Assembly (NCBI GenBank): GCA_016285885.1
Contig: JAEERP010000002.1
Location: 248,001-312,000 of the forward strand
From: Paludibacteraceae bacterium
GTDB taxonomy: Bacteria; Bacteroidota; Bacteroidia; Bacteroidales; Paludibacteraceae
DNA: 64,000 nt
Direction: 5' to 3'
Part shown: positions 19,275 to 28,974 of the stretch, piece after piece
Numbering within the stretch: the first letter of the stretch is position 1
How the letters are laid out: every line of letters begins with the position of its first letter
The notes under the pieces: model-generated
Databases searched by the model: none
The model's input: only the letters and a program-made list of their open reading frames with translations
Told to the model about the DNA's origin: nothing
Position numbers and translations under genes: made by a program

Positions 19275-20813
19275 ATGTTAGTGAAAACTTTTGGCGCGGC
19301 TGTGCAGGGCATAGACGCTACGATTATCACCATCGAGGTGAACGTGTCGCAAGGAATCCGTTTCATGTTGGTCGGATTGCCTGACAATGCGATCAAAGAG
19401 AGTCATGAGCGGATTATCTCCGCTATCCAGTTTTGTGGAATGAAATTTCCTCATTTTCAGGTTATTATCAATATGGCACCCGCTGATATCCGCAAGGAGG
19501 GCTCCGCCTATGATCTGCCGCTCGCCATTGGCATCTTGGCGGGGGCGGGCGATATCCTCTCGGACGAGTTGGATCGGTACGTCATCATGGGCGAACTCTC
19601 GCTGGACGGAACGCTACAACCTATCAAGGGCGCCCTTCCCATCGCTATAAAGGCTAGGCAGGAGGGCTATAAGGGGTTGATTCTGCCTGCCGAGAATGCG
19701 AACGAGGCGGCGGTCGTGAATAACCTGGAGGTGTATGGCGCGGTGAACCTCATGGAGGTGATCGATTTCCTGAACAAAAAGCGGGAGATCACGCCAACCG
19801 TCATCGACACCCGCAAGGAGTTCTTCTCTCATTTGGGCCAGTTTGAAATCGATTTCTCGGATGTCAGGGGTCAGGAGAATGTGAAACGCGCCTTCGAGGT
19901 GGCGGCGGCTGGCGGACATAACCTGATCCTCGTGGGACCTCCCGGTGCGGGTAAGTCCATGCTGGCGAAACGTATCCCTACCATCCTGCCTCCCTTCACG
20001 CTCTACGAGGCGTTGGAGACGACCAAGATCCATTCCGTGGCGGGTAAGATAGGGAAGGAGACCTCCCTCATGACGGAGCGTCCGTTCCGCTCTCCGCACC
20101 ACACTATTTCGGACGTCGCACTGGTGGGCGGTGGCGGCAATCCGCAGCCTGGGGAGATCTCTTTGGCGCACAATGGCGTGCTCTTCCTCGATGAGCTTCC
20201 GGAGTTCAAACGAACCGTTTTGGAGGTGATGCGTCAGCCGTTGGAGGACCGTAGGATCACCATCTCCAGGGCCCGCTCCACCGTGGAGTTCCCCGCCAGT
20301 TTCATGCTGGTGGCGGCCATGAACCCTTGTCCGTGCGGTTACTACAACCATCCGACCCGTGAGTGTGTCTGCGGACCGGGCGTGGTGCAGAAATACCTCA
20401 GCCGCATCTCCGGTCCGCTGTTGGACCGTATCGACATCCACATCGAGGTGGTGCCAGTGCCCTTCGAGAAGCTGTCGGAGTGCCAACCATCCGAAACGAG
20501 CGAACAGATACGTGAACGGGTCATACAGGCTAGGAACATCCAACTGGAGCGCTTCAAGGGAGAAAAAGGGGTGCATTGCAACGCACAGATGACCTCCAAG
20601 ATGTTGCACAAATATGCGCAATTGGGCGATGAGGCCGCCGCCAAACTGAAGTCCGCCATGCTGAAACTGAACCTCTCAGCCCGCGCCTACGACAGGATCC
20701 TCAAGGTGGCCCGCACCATAGCGGATCTGGATCACTCCGAAAACGTCGAGGCAAGACATATCTCCGAGGCGATTAACTACAGGAACTTGGATAGGGAAGG
20801 ATGGGCAGGATGA
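19275..20813 (+). CDS. YifB/ComM family Mg-chelatase-like AAA+ ATPase
   Basis: The family includes ComM, a hexameric helicase that promotes branch migration during natural transformation; in other bacteria its role is less clear. The 512-residue protein has the N-terminal ChlI/Lon-protease-fold domain (about 20-170, with 'PADIRKEGSAYDLPLAIGIL'), a AAA+ core with Walker A 'GPPGAGKSML' (about 220), Walker B 'GVLFLDELPEF', the Zn-binding Cys cluster 'CPCGYYNHPTRECVC', and a C-terminal Mg-chelatase domain with 'LNLSARAYDRILKVART'. Length is normal. It has its own promoter and no obvious operon partner. Confidence 0.93.
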   Translation: MLVKTFGAAVQGIDATIITIEVNVSQGIRFMLVGLPDNAIKESHERIISAIQFCGMKFPHFQVIINMAPADIRKEGSAYDLPLAIGILAGAGDILSDELDRYVIMGELSLDGTLQPIKGALPIAIKARQEGYKGLILPAENANEAAVVNNLEVYGAVNLMEVIDFLNKKREITPTVIDTRKEFFSHLGQFEIDFSDVRGQENVKRAFEVAAAGGHNLILVGPPGAGKSMLAKRIPTILPPFTLYEALETTKIHSVAGKIGKETSLMTERPFRSPHHTISDVALVGGGGNPQPGEISLAHNGVLFLDELPEFKRTVLEVMRQPLEDRRITISRARSTVEFPASFMLVAAMNPCPCGYYNHPTRECVCGPGVVQKYLSRISGPLLDRIDIHIEVVPVPFEKLSECQPSETSEQIRERVIQARNIQLERFKGEKGVHCNAQMTSKMLHKYAQLGDEAAAKLKSAMLKLNLSARAYDRILKVARTIADLDHSENVEARHISEAINYRNLDREGWAG

Positions 20814-20875
20814 GGATAATTAAGAATTAAGAATTTTGAATTGTGAATTATGAATCCGTTGTGTGTTTCGGTTCT

Positions 20876-20977
20876 GTAGAGACGCAATATTTTGCGTCTC
20901 TACTGCGCCTGACCGACAAACACCGGATGCCTAGGGCACCGAAAAAACATTAATACATGGTGCGAATTATGAAACGT
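20876..20977 (+). repeat. Interspersed 102-bp repeat, copy 1
   Basis: It begins with a perfect-armed palindrome (GTAGAGACGCAA...TTGCGTCTCTAC) and continues through a unique stretch with CCTAGGGCACCG. An inverted copy at 32495-32596 differs at only about four positions. No ORF is present; AATT-rich direct repeats flank it. Confidence 0.9.
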
Positions 20978-21053
20978 TAGTTCGGTGTAGTCAAATTTGA
21001 ATTTTCTTTCTAATTTAGCATAAAGAATTAGATGCAGATAAATTTTAAGTATC

Positions 21054-22004
21054 ATGAAGAAACTATTCTTATTTTTATTCCTCATTCCTTTATGTTCCTG
21101 TGGCGGGAAACAGGACAAAGACGGTAACACGGCAGAAACCATCACGGTAGAGCTTGAGGAAGAGACAATGGACAGCAAAGGGGGAGGAAGGACGTATGAC
21201 ACCGAAGAGACAGAGGAGTCCGACAGAACGGCAGAATCTCCTTCTCTAGAAAAAGCCGTTTCATTAATCGACACTTTCCATGCCAACTATGGGCCAGCAT
21301 CGTCTAAATCAATAGAGACGACCATCAATGCCTACAATAATGATTTGTCGGGGCTGACCGACTCGAACATAGAGGAGATAAAGCAATACATATCCCAACT
21401 AAGTGAAGGTCAATCTTTTGACATCAGCCTTTCATACGAGGTCGAACAACATCTTATTTTCTACAAGACCATCACGGAATACGCAGAGGTTTTTGAAATG
21501 GAAGGAGAGACATCCACGCGTGAACTCATCGCTAACGAATATGAGAAGTGGAACAAACTGACTGAAAAGATCAACGACATAGGTGCTTACATCATGGAAT
21601 TAAACTATTTCAACGGATCCATGGCGGGTATAGCATGTTCCAGTTTTCTCGTGTCAGTCGCACAGGTTAGCCACTACAATGCCCGTGTATTGAAATGTTG
21701 TCTGTCAAGGAACTGCGAAAGATTCAAGAACGGGATACCTGCAGCAGCTGCCAAAGAAGCTCTATTGAAGACCATCGATATTATACTCGTGAGACTCGAC
21801 GATATAGATGGTCATAATGGAGAGTCTTACGCTAACACATACAACAAAATAAAAACAGGGCGTGATGAACTTGTCGTTTTGATCGACAATTGGATACGCG
21901 CCCATTTAGCTTTAAGCGGGAAAGTCGACCACGATGGTTATAGTCCATGCCACGATTCGATAGGTGTACTCCTGATAAGTCTGGCAGAGGCGATTAACTC
22001 ATGA
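21054..22004 (+). CDS. Hypothetical lipoprotein (316 residues)
   Basis: The signal peptide ends at the lipobox 'PLCSCGGK' (Cys near residue 16), and the mature N-terminus is Asp/Glu-rich and low in complexity until about residue 65. The remainder is mostly alpha-helical, with conserved-looking segments around 'HANYGPASSKSIETTINAY' and 'FKNGIPAAAAKEALLKTID'. I do not recognise a family. It is a single gene between repeat copy 1 and a shared convergent terminator. Confidence 0.8.
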   Translation: MKKLFLFLFLIPLCSCGGKQDKDGNTAETITVELEEETMDSKGGGRTYDTEETEESDRTAESPSLEKAVSLIDTFHANYGPASSKSIETTINAYNNDLSGLTDSNIEEIKQYISQLSEGQSFDISLSYEVEQHLIFYKTITEYAEVFEMEGETSTRELIANEYEKWNKLTEKINDIGAYIMELNYFNGSMAGIACSSFLVSVAQVSHYNARVLKCCLSRNCERFKNGIPAAAAKEALLKTIDIILVRLDDIDGHNGESYANTYNKIKTGRDELVVLIDNWIRAHLALSGKVDHDGYSPCHDSIGVLLISLAEAINS

Positions 22005-22096
22005 CACGTAGCATATAACCCTCCTTGGAAATGCAAGTTTCACCACGCATGATGGTTCCCGGAAAGAGGAGGAGATGGCAACAACCGTAAGGGAAG

Positions 22097-22138
22097 AAAA
22101 AGACAGGGGATGTGCGGAAACACATCCCCTGTCTTTTT
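22097..22138. terminator. Bidirectional intrinsic terminator
   Basis: An 18-bp perfect stem (GACAGGGGATGTG core with A5/T5 ends) encloses a six-base loop. It lies between the plus-strand lipoprotein and the minus-strand DUF4015 gene and can end transcription from both sides. Confidence 0.9.
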
Positions 22139-22157
22139 ATCGATGGATCACCCAACA

Positions 22158-23594
22158 TCAGTTGTTAGGCTGTGGGGTGGAGTCTGTCTGTGTAGTAGCA
22201 GGTACGGTGGAAGGCTTATCGTCACTGGTGTTCGAGGCAGGAACTGCAGTCGTGTCTTTAGCCTTTGTGTTTGTGGTCGTATCCTTCTTCTCGGAGCTCT
22301 CCGCAGGCGCTTTGGATTTGGAGAGGGCAGCTTTCACCTGACCGTAACGGTTGGATGCGTTCCAAAGGATCCACTCGTCGTATCCGGCGTCATAGACTGC
22401 CTGGATCTGTTGCTTCACCTGTGCGCTGCCATAGTTGATGTGGCCCGGAACCCAAGGGGCGGAGAAGCATTGCAGCCAAGCCCTCACCCTAGCCTTCGGA
22501 AGAGAATCCTTAGCCAGCTCGTCCTGTGACAATTGCATCGCCTTCAGAATCGTCGTGTACGGATGCGCATCCGGCACGTCCAAACCGAAGGTCCTCGACG
22601 CATAGTGCGAAGGATAGACCATCGGGCAGATATTATCCGTCATGGAGGCGATCTTTACGTAGTCTTGTCCTGTGCTTTTCCTATCCGTAGGGCTACCGAT
22701 GACCGTACCGAAGAGGTCGGCACCGAAGATGATCTTCTTCTTGTGCAAACGTTTTTCCACGTAAGAGAAGAAGTCCGTCAAACCCTGCTCTTTGGAGTAG
22801 GTGCTGAGGTTCACACCATAGACCGCTTTGTTGGCGCTGCTACCGATAGGGAAGCGAACGTAGTCGAATTGTATCTCGTCGAAACCGTCCAGGGTCGCTT
22901 GCTCCGCCAAGTCGCAGATGTATTCCCAAACACCCTTCTTGAACGGATTCACCCAAGGGTTGCCCTTTCCGTCTGTGACAGGGGTGCTGTCTGGTTGGCA
23001 GAGCGCCAGATCAGGACGTTTCCTCGCCAATATAGGGTCTTTGAAGCATACAATACGTCCGATGACATAGATGCCCTTCTCGTGGAGTTCTTTGATGAGA
23101 GCCGGCATGTCCTTCACGTAGCGGACGCAGGCGCCGATCTCCTGGGCTTGGGCGTTATTCATCTTGTAGGTGACATTACCGCCATCGTTCTTGATGTCGA
23201 GGACGATAGCGTTCATCTCCGTCGTCTCCACCAATTCCACGAGGTTCTTCATGTTCTTCGTGCCCGCCATCGCACCCGTGATGTAGATACCCTTCACTTT
23301 GATGGGCGGAATGAGGAGTTTGCAGCTGTCAGGGCTTCCTCCTCGGCTCTGAATCTGTATGGAATCTTTGCAGAAAGGTATCTTCTCTAAAGCGATAGAC
23401 GTCGAGTCGGTGCGGGCAGAGTCCGCCGTGACGGAGTCTGTCGCAACAGAATCCTTGGGGATGGAGTCATTCTCTCCCTCAACATAAGTACCTGTTCCTT
23501 CTCCCATGGGACGGTGCCCACTATTCGCACATCCAATCATATTACACAATGCCACCAAGGCCATCGCTCCTAAGCAAAACTTCCCCCTCTTCAT
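22158..23594 (-). CDS. DUF4015 putative glycoside hydrolase, lipoprotein
   Basis: The 478-residue protein has a lipoprotein signal ending in 'NMIGCANS' (Cys near residue 22), then a Ser/Thr/Asp-rich linker (about 30-75). A TIM-barrel-like DUF4015 domain follows (about 95-400), with 'NAIVLDIKNDGG', 'YVIGRIVCFKDP', 'FDEIQFDYVRFP' and 'NICPMVYPSHYA'. The acidic residues at the strand ends of these motifs are the expected catalytic positions. A Lys/Thr/Pro-rich tail closes the protein. The substrate of this family is not established; a surface location handling polysaccharide or cell-wall material is likely. Confidence 0.88.
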   Translation of the reverse strand: MKRGKFCLGAMALVALCNMIGCANSGHRPMGEGTGTYVEGENDSIPKDSVATDSVTADSARTDSTSIALEKIPFCKDSIQIQSRGGSPDSCKLLIPPIKVKGIYITGAMAGTKNMKNLVELVETTEMNAIVLDIKNDGGNVTYKMNNAQAQEIGACVRYVKDMPALIKELHEKGIYVIGRIVCFKDPILARKRPDLALCQPDSTPVTDGKGNPWVNPFKKGVWEYICDLAEQATLDGFDEIQFDYVRFPIGSSANKAVYGVNLSTYSKEQGLTDFFSYVEKRLHKKKIIFGADLFGTVIGSPTDRKSTGQDYVKIASMTDNICPMVYPSHYASRTFGLDVPDAHPYTTILKAMQLSQDELAKDSLPKARVRAWLQCFSAPWVPGHINYGSAQVKQQIQAVYDAGYDEWILWNASNRYGQVKAALSKSKAPAESSEKKDTTTNTKAKDTTAVPASNTSDDKPSTVPATTQTDSTPQPNN

Positions 23595-23820
23595 CTCTAT
23601 TCTGGTATAATCGACTGATATATAAGAGTCTATGACTCTATTTTTAATCTATTTCTATTTCTTATTATTTTCTGTAAAAGTAACTATTTTTCTGGACCGC
23701 GCATCAGAAGGAACCCTTTTTTTTCAGTAGAAAATAGACCTTTTTTGTTTAATAGCTAAGTGATGAAATAGCGTTTTGTAATATATTGATAATAAGTTAA
23801 TTATATAATTTTGAGTGGCA

Positions 23821-23855
23821 AAAAAAAGTGCGGTAGAGGTGACCCTGCCGCACTT
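23821..23855 (-). terminator. Intrinsic terminator of the FMN-binding gene
   Basis: The minus strand shows AAGTGCGG / CCGCACTT arms followed directly by seven T, 43 bases after the stop codon of the FMN-binding lipoprotein gene. The rest of the 300-base gap up to the DUF4015 start is AT-rich and holds no ORF that I can support. Confidence 0.85.
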
Positions 23856-23897
23856 GTCAATCTGCCTGAGAAGACAGAGAGATTGGTTCGTCTTGTT

Positions 23898-24290
23898 TTA
23901 CTTGTGTTTCTGGTAATAATCCAGGGCGATTTGGACGTTCTTGATCACGGCTTCGCTGGAGAATGTGGCACCCGACACAGCGTCAACCTGCGTGATCGTT
24001 TCCGCGTTTTTCCCCTCAAGTTTAGGCAACAGTTCATCTGTGACCATTTTGAAGTACCCTGGGGTCTCTTGGTTCTCGAGCGCTTCAACCTTGACGACGC
24101 TACCGTTTGCGTCGATGGAGACCTTCAGCGGCGTATTGCCTGCGAAACCGGTCACCTCCTTGCCCAACTCTGTTGTTTCCACCACATAGTTGCCCTTCGC
24201 ATCTTTCTTCATGTTCGCATCCGTGCAAGCGGAAGAGAGCGTGAGGACCGAGGCCATTATGCATGATAATCCAATTAATTGCTTCATCAT
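23898..24290 (-). CDS. FMN-binding domain lipoprotein
   Basis: The small exported protein has a signal peptide with a Cys at the cleavage site ('LSSACTDAN'). A single FMN_bind domain ends in 'VDAVSGATFSSEAVIK', where the SGAT-F-S motif is the site at which ApbE links FMN to a Thr in RnfG/NqrC-like proteins. I infer a periplasmic flavoprotein electron carrier. Its partner is not evident; rubrerythrin is the next gene upstream on the same strand, which makes a redox role plausible. Confidence 0.82.
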   Translation of the reverse strand: MMKQLIGLSCIMASVLTLSSACTDANMKKDAKGNYVVETTELGKEVTGFAGNTPLKVSIDANGSVVKVEALENQETPGYFKMVTDELLPKLEGKNAETITQVDAVSGATFSSEAVIKNVQIALDYYQKHK

Positions 24291-24361
24291 CTTAAAAAAC
24301 TAAAATATAAATTAATATTCATCATTCTATTCATGCGAGGAACAACCTGTGAGGGTTTCCC

Positions 24362-24901
24362 TTAGAAATTATCCACGTGCACTTCGAAGTAGGCTTTCGG
24401 GTGGGCGCATGTAGGGCAGATCTCTGGCGCCTTGGTTCCCACTACGATGTGTCCGCAGTTGCGGCACTCCCACACCTTCACTTCGCTCTTCTCGAATACT
24501 TGGGCAGTCTCCACATTCTTCAGCAGGGCGCGGTAGCGCTCCTCGTGGCGTTTCTCGATGGCTGCCACCAAACGGAACTTTCTGGCGAGGTCCTTGAATC
24601 CTTCCGCTTCCGCTGTTTTGGCGAACCCTTCGTACATGTCGGTCCATTCGTAGTTCTCTCCGTCAGCTGCGGCGGCCAGGTTCTCCGCAGTCGAGCCGAT
24701 GCCTTCCAACTCCTTGAACCAAAGCTTGGCATGCTCCTTCTCGTTGTCTGCCGTCTGTTGGAAGATGGCCGCGATCTGTTCGAAACCCTCCTTTTTCGCC
24801 TTCGACGCGAAGTAGGTGTATTTGTTACGTGCTTGGCTCTCGCCTGCGAAGGCGGCCTCTAAATTCTTCTCAGTCTGTGTGCCTGAATACTTGTTTGCCA
24901 T
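24362..24901 (-). CDS. rbr: Rubrerythrin
   Basis: Rubrerythrin reduces hydrogen peroxide in anaerobes. The 179-residue protein has an N-terminal ferritin-like four-helix bundle carrying the di-iron ligands ('GESQARNKY', 'NEKEHAKLW', 'EKRHEERY') and a C-terminal rubredoxin domain with two CxxC pairs ('CRNCGH', 'CPTCAH'). All ligands are present and the length is typical. It is transcribed from a strong promoter about 185 bases upstream, leaving an unusually long leader. Confidence 0.97.
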   Translation of the reverse strand: MANKYSGTQTEKNLEAAFAGESQARNKYTYFASKAKKEGFEQIAAIFQQTADNEKEHAKLWFKELEGIGSTAENLAAAADGENYEWTDMYEGFAKTAEAEGFKDLARKFRLVAAIEKRHEERYRALLKNVETAQVFEKSEVKVWECRNCGHIVVGTKAPEICPTCAHPKAYFEVHVDNF

Positions 24902-25083
24902 AATGATATAATTTTAAGTGATCTTCTTCTACTTGCCACAATGATGGATGCCTTTCTCCTCGTTGTTGAAGGATCTCTTTCCTAAAGGATGTAGGATGCT
25001 TCGTCTTCTGAAGCCTCTTTTTGTCGCTGGTAGGCAGAGTGTATGAATCGTATGGATGGGTGAATTTCTTCCCATGCACTTCG

Positions 25084-25113
25084 CAAATTTAATGAAAAAT
25101 TACTTTTTGACAA
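25084..25113 (-). promoter_or_regulatory. Promoter of rubrerythrin
   Basis: On the minus strand TTG, exactly 19 bases, then TAAATTTG. Transcription would begin near 25077, giving a leader of about 175 bases before the rbr ATG. Between this promoter and feoB (25114-25578) I see only AT-rich sequence and the feoB -7 box. Confidence 0.7.
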
Positions 25114-25471
25114 ACAAATCCGTGATGGAAGAACTTTATTTCTCCGAAATGGGGCCGCCCCTTGTCGAAATGTTTCAAAATATGCGGTGATGAGGGCTTG
25201 GTGATTGGTTGAGCGTTGCGTGAAATGTTATGAGTTTAATTTTTTAAGTATTTGATGTTTAGTGAATTGTATGATTTTTATATAGTTCTTGAATGGCTGG
25301 AATAGGGTAGTCATATATAGCTATTTATAGGGATGTTATACCTAATGTTAGCTATCTAAAAAGAGCCTTCCACGCATTATTTTTGTGGTCTAAATGATAG
25401 CTTAGGGAATTATGGCATCTAAAAGGAACGATATTTGCGTCGAGTGTGCGTCGCATGTTGTTTTTTCGCTG

Positions 25472-25479
25472 TATCTTTG
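25472..25479 (+). promoter_or_regulatory. -7 box upstream of feoAB
   Basis: TATCTTTG matches the Bacteroidota -7 consensus, about 100 bases before the first feoAB ATG. No good -33 box is visible at the standard distance, which would fit an activator-dependent promoter. Confidence 0.5.
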
Positions 25480-25578
25480 TGAAATTTTTGGAAGGGTAAT
25501 GGCGAACCGACTTCTACCGCAGGAGAAGGGGGCCTGTTCTCTATGTTGACAAACTAACAGAGAGGCATGAATTGAAAT

Positions 25579-28071
25579 ATGAGTTGGAAGGAGAGTGATA
25601 TGAAAGAGGACGATATAAAAACCTTGGCGGATGTCCGCGAGGGGGGCCAATGTGTCATCGTGAAGGTGAACGGACATGGTGGCTTCCGCCATCGTGTGAT
25701 GGAGATGGGCTTCGTGAAGGGGGAACGTGTCACGGTCTTGAAGAATGCTCCTCTACAGGATCCTATCGAATATAAAATCATGCAGAGCCACGTCTCATTG
25801 CGTCGTAGCGAAGCGAGCCATATCGAGGTTGTCGCGATGGATGATGTGACGGAGGGCATCGTGCCTGATTCCAATGGTACCTTCTCGGAGTCTGTGCAAC
25901 GCAGGATCACGGAAAAGACCAAGACTATCACGGTAGCCTTGGTGGGTAACCCTAACTGCGGAAAGACCTCTTTCTTCAACCATGCGACGGGACTGCGTGA
26001 ACACGTGGGCAACTACAGCGGTGTGACGGTTTCGTCTAAAGTGGGTACCTTCTACAAGGACGGTTATACGATCAATCTGGTGGACCTCCCTGGCACCTAT
26101 TCCATCACGGAATACTCGCCGGAGGAGCTCTATGTGCGTGAATACATCACCGAGCAACACCCCGACGTGGTGCTCAACATCGTGGACTCCTCCAATCTGG
26201 AGCGTAATCTTTTCCTCACCACACAACTGATCGACATGAACGTGCGCATGGTCATGGCGCTGAACATGTACGATGAACTGGAGGGGAAGGGCATGGCCTT
26301 GGATGACGCGCAGCTGGAGAAGATGTTAGGCTTCCCTTGCGCTCCGACCAACTCCAAGACGGGCAAGGGTATCGATCATGTGCTGGACCACATCATCTCG
26401 GTCTACGAGGAGGCGGACGAGGTCACCAAACATATTCATATCAATTACGGAAGCGAGGTGGAGGGCGCCATCGGCAAGATCAAGCCGCTCATCATGGAGC
26501 ATGCCGAGGTGGCGGTGGACTTCCCGTTCCGCTATGTGGCGATCAAATTGTTGGAGAACGATTCCGTCACCTATAAGCATTTGGAGAAACATATCGGCGA
26601 CGTCTCCTCCATCCGTCAGGTGGTGGACCAGTGCCGGACGGAGATTGAGGCGGAGTATGGCGAGGACATGGTCAGCGTCATCACGGGCATCAAGTACGGC
26701 TTTATTCGTGGCGCCTTGGCGGAGACATTGACAAAGAGTCTGGACGATTCGTCAGACGGTGCCTATGATGTGGATAAGATATTGACCAACAAATGGTTGG
26801 GATTCCCTGTCCTGATATTTTTCCTATGGCTGATGTTCCAGGCGACCTTCTCTTTGGGTGCTATTCCGCAGGGATGGATTGAGTCTGGTGTCGAATGGTT
26901 AGGCGAGACGATGCGGAACCTTTTGGGGGAGGGAATGCTCTCCGACCTGATTGTGGATGGTATCATCGCGGGTGTGGGAGGCGTGATTGTCTTCTTGCCT
27001 AACATATTGATTCTCTTCTTCTTCATATCACTTTTGGAGGATACGGGTTATATGGCCCGCGCGGCCTTCATCATGGATAAGCTGATGCACAAGATGGGTC
27101 TGCATGGCAAATCCTTCATTCCGCTGCTGACGGGCTTCGGATGTGGTGTCCCTGCCATCATGGCGACGCGTACGTTGGAGAACCCTAAGGATCGTATCAT
27201 CACGATGATGGCCATTCCGTTCATGTCCTGCTCCGCCAGGCTGCCGGTCTACCTCCTCTTCGTGAGTGTCTTCTTCGAGAACCATCAGGCGTTGATTCTG
27301 CTGGGCATCTATCTGCTGGGCATCATAGTGGCGGTTCTCACCGCGCTCTTGCTGAAGAAGACGAAGTTCAAGAACAATTCCGAACAGTTCGTGATGGAGC
27401 TTCCTCCATACCGTATACCGACGGCCCGCAACACCCTGCTGCACATGTGGGAGAAGGCTGTCCAGTACCTGAAGAAGATGGGTTCGGTCATCCTGGTGGC
27501 TTCGGTCATCATCTGGGCGCTCTGCTATTTCCCTACGCACAACGAGGAGACGGATAAGATCGATGCCTTGGTTGAGGCTACGGAGAGTGATTCGTCGTTG
27601 TCGCAGGAGGAGAAGGAGACGAAGCTGGGCGAGCTGGAGCTGAGCCGTGCGTCGGCGCAGAAGGAGAACTCGTATATAGGCCAGATGGGCAAGTTCATCG
27701 AGCCGGTGGTTCGTCCGTTGGGCTTCGATTGGAAGATGGGTGTCAGCATCCTCACGGGTGCGGCCGCGAAGGAGATCATCGTCTCGTCGCTGGGCGTCCT
27801 TTACCATGCGGACCTCTCCGCCGACGAGGAGTCGGAAGGGTTGAAGACCGCCCTTGCCGCCCATCGGGACAGTGACGGGAACCCGATCACACCGTTGGTG
27901 GCGTTCGGTTTCATGGTCTTCGTGTTGCTCTATTACCCATGCGTGGCGGCGGTGACGGCCATCGCCAAGGAGTCGAACCGCAAGTGGGCGCTCTTCTCCG
28001 TGGCCTATACCACTATGGTCGCATGGGTGGTCTCGTTCATCATCCATCAAGTCGGTCAATTAATCTTTTGA
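25579..28071 (+). CDS. feoB: Ferrous iron transporter FeoB with fused FeoA domain
   Basis: It takes up Fe2+ across the inner membrane. Residues ~12-85 are a FeoA SH3-like domain ('GHGGFRHRVMEMGFVKGERV'). The G-protein domain follows with G1 'GNPNCGKTS' (123-131), G2 'YSGVTV', G3 'DLPGTYS' and G4 'NMYD'. The GDI-like helical region comes next, then the polytopic membrane part with two Gate/Nucleoside-recognition segments ('LTGFGCGVPAIMATR', 'LTGAAAKEIIVSSLGVLY'). FeoA-FeoB fusion is normal in Bacteroidales. An alternative ATG at 25600 has a better placed AAGGAGAG, so the first seven residues are uncertain. It starts an operon that continues through the LuxR-type gene. Confidence 0.96.
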   Translation: MSWKESDMKEDDIKTLADVREGGQCVIVKVNGHGGFRHRVMEMGFVKGERVTVLKNAPLQDPIEYKIMQSHVSLRRSEASHIEVVAMDDVTEGIVPDSNGTFSESVQRRITEKTKTITVALVGNPNCGKTSFFNHATGLREHVGNYSGVTVSSKVGTFYKDGYTINLVDLPGTYSITEYSPEELYVREYITEQHPDVVLNIVDSSNLERNLFLTTQLIDMNVRMVMALNMYDELEGKGMALDDAQLEKMLGFPCAPTNSKTGKGIDHVLDHIISVYEEADEVTKHIHINYGSEVEGAIGKIKPLIMEHAEVAVDFPFRYVAIKLLENDSVTYKHLEKHIGDVSSIRQVVDQCRTEIEAEYGEDMVSVITGIKYGFIRGALAETLTKSLDDSSDGAYDVDKILTNKWLGFPVLIFFLWLMFQATFSLGAIPQGWIESGVEWLGETMRNLLGEGMLSDLIVDGIIAGVGGVIVFLPNILILFFFISLLEDTGYMARAAFIMDKLMHKMGLHGKSFIPLLTGFGCGVPAIMATRTLENPKDRIITMMAIPFMSCSARLPVYLLFVSVFFENHQALILLGIYLLGIIVAVLTALLLKKTKFKNNSEQFVMELPPYRIPTARNTLLHMWEKAVQYLKKMGSVILVASVIIWALCYFPTHNEETDKIDALVEATESDSSLSQEEKETKLGELELSRASAQKENSYIGQMGKFIEPVVRPLGFDWKMGVSILTGAAAKEIIVSSLGVLYHADLSADEESEGLKTALAAHRDSDGNPITPLVAFGFMVFVLLYYPCVAAVTAIAKESNRKWALFSVAYTTMVAWVVSFIIHQVGQLIF

Positions 28072-28083
28072 GGAGGGTGTACG

Positions 28084-28272
28084 ATGAATGAGACGTTGCA
28101 AACGGTTGTGGTGGCGGTGATCCTCGTGGCGGCTGTGGCATGGAGCGTGAGGCGTGCGCTGAGGTCCAACCGGGGCGGTTGCGGCTGTGGCTGCGGAACC
28201 TCCTGTAAGTGCGGAGACCATGGGTGCGAGGGGTGCCATCAGTGCGACGCTGAAGAGAAGAAAAAAATGTAG
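28084..28272 (+). CDS. FeoB-associated Cys-rich membrane protein
   Basis: This 62-residue protein has one membrane helix (about 8-22) followed by a Cys cluster ('GGCGCGCGTSCKCG', then 'GCEGCHQC') and a Lys-rich end. Such proteins regularly follow feoB and are thought to bind or hand over iron at the cytoplasmic face. It begins 12 bases after the feoB stop codon. Confidence 0.9.
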   Translation: MNETLQTVVVAVILVAAVAWSVRRALRSNRGGCGCGCGTSCKCGDHGCEGCHQCDAEEKKKM

Positions 28273-28299
28273 AATTAAAAATACAGGGAGGAATCGGAA

Positions 28300-28974
28300 A
28301 TGTTTATAGCAAGACAAAAGTTTTCAGACGTTTTAGACGTGAATCCCCAGTTGATTCTAATGTTGCCGCGTTTCGGCATGAAGCTAGGCTTCGGGGAGAA
28401 ACGCATCGAGGAGATTTGCAGGAGCGAGGAGGTGCCTGTCTCGTTGTTCCTGATGCTCTGCAACGTATATACGTTCGATGACTACATGCCGTCGGACGAG
28501 GAGATTCAGGCGATAGAGGGCGAGTGGCTCGTCCGTTACCTGAAAGCCTCCCATGATTATTATATCAACCATCGTTTGCCCCATATCCGCAAGCATGTGG
28601 AGCGCATCGCTCAGGCTGCGGGCGAGATCGGTGCGGTGCTGATGGACTTCTTCGGCGAGTACCAGAAGGAGGTGACGAACCATTTCGAGCAAGAGGAGAC
28701 CTCGCTCTTCCCTTGCATATCGGTTGGAAAGGAGCGCTCCGTGACCTCCAAGGATTCCCACGAGATGACTTATATGCATGACAACATAGGGGACAAGCTG
28801 AGCGACCTCACCAATATCATCATCAAGTATTTGCCGGCGGAGATCATGCCTAACGAGCGGATCGGTGTGTGGTTCGACCTTGCGCAACTCTCCAAGGACC
28901 TTGACAAGCATGCCATCATCGAGGAGAAGATACTGATCCCTTATTTCAGCAGGAAGGAAGGAGGTGAGCTATGA
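28300..28974 (+). CDS. Hemerythrin-domain (RIC/YtfE-like) protein
   Basis: The 224-residue protein has an N-terminal segment (about 1-70) and a C-terminal hemerythrin-like four-helix bundle with the expected di-iron ligands: His in 'SHDYYINHRLPHI', His/Glu in 'NHFEQEETSLF', His in 'MHDNIG', and His/Glu in 'DKHAIIEEKILIP'. Relatives (RIC/YtfE/ScdA) repair or protect iron-sulphur clusters under nitric oxide and oxidative stress. Its place behind feoB suggests coupling of iron uptake with cluster repair. The stop codon overlaps the start of the regulator gene. Confidence 0.88.
   Translation: MFIARQKFSDVLDVNPQLILMLPRFGMKLGFGEKRIEEICRSEEVPVSLFLMLCNVYTFDDYMPSDEEIQAIEGEWLVRYLKASHDYYINHRLPHIRKHVERIAQAAGEIGAVLMDFFGEYQKEVTNHFEQEETSLFPCISVGKERSVTSKDSHEMTYMHDNIGDKLSDLTNIIIKYLPAEIMPNERIGVWFDLAQLSKDLDKHAIIEEKILIPYFSRKEGGEL

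Noticed and set aside
22533-23390. Plus-strand ORF of 285 codons opposite the DUF4015 gene
   Set aside because: It is an antisense frame; the minus strand encodes a full lipoprotein with recognisable motifs.
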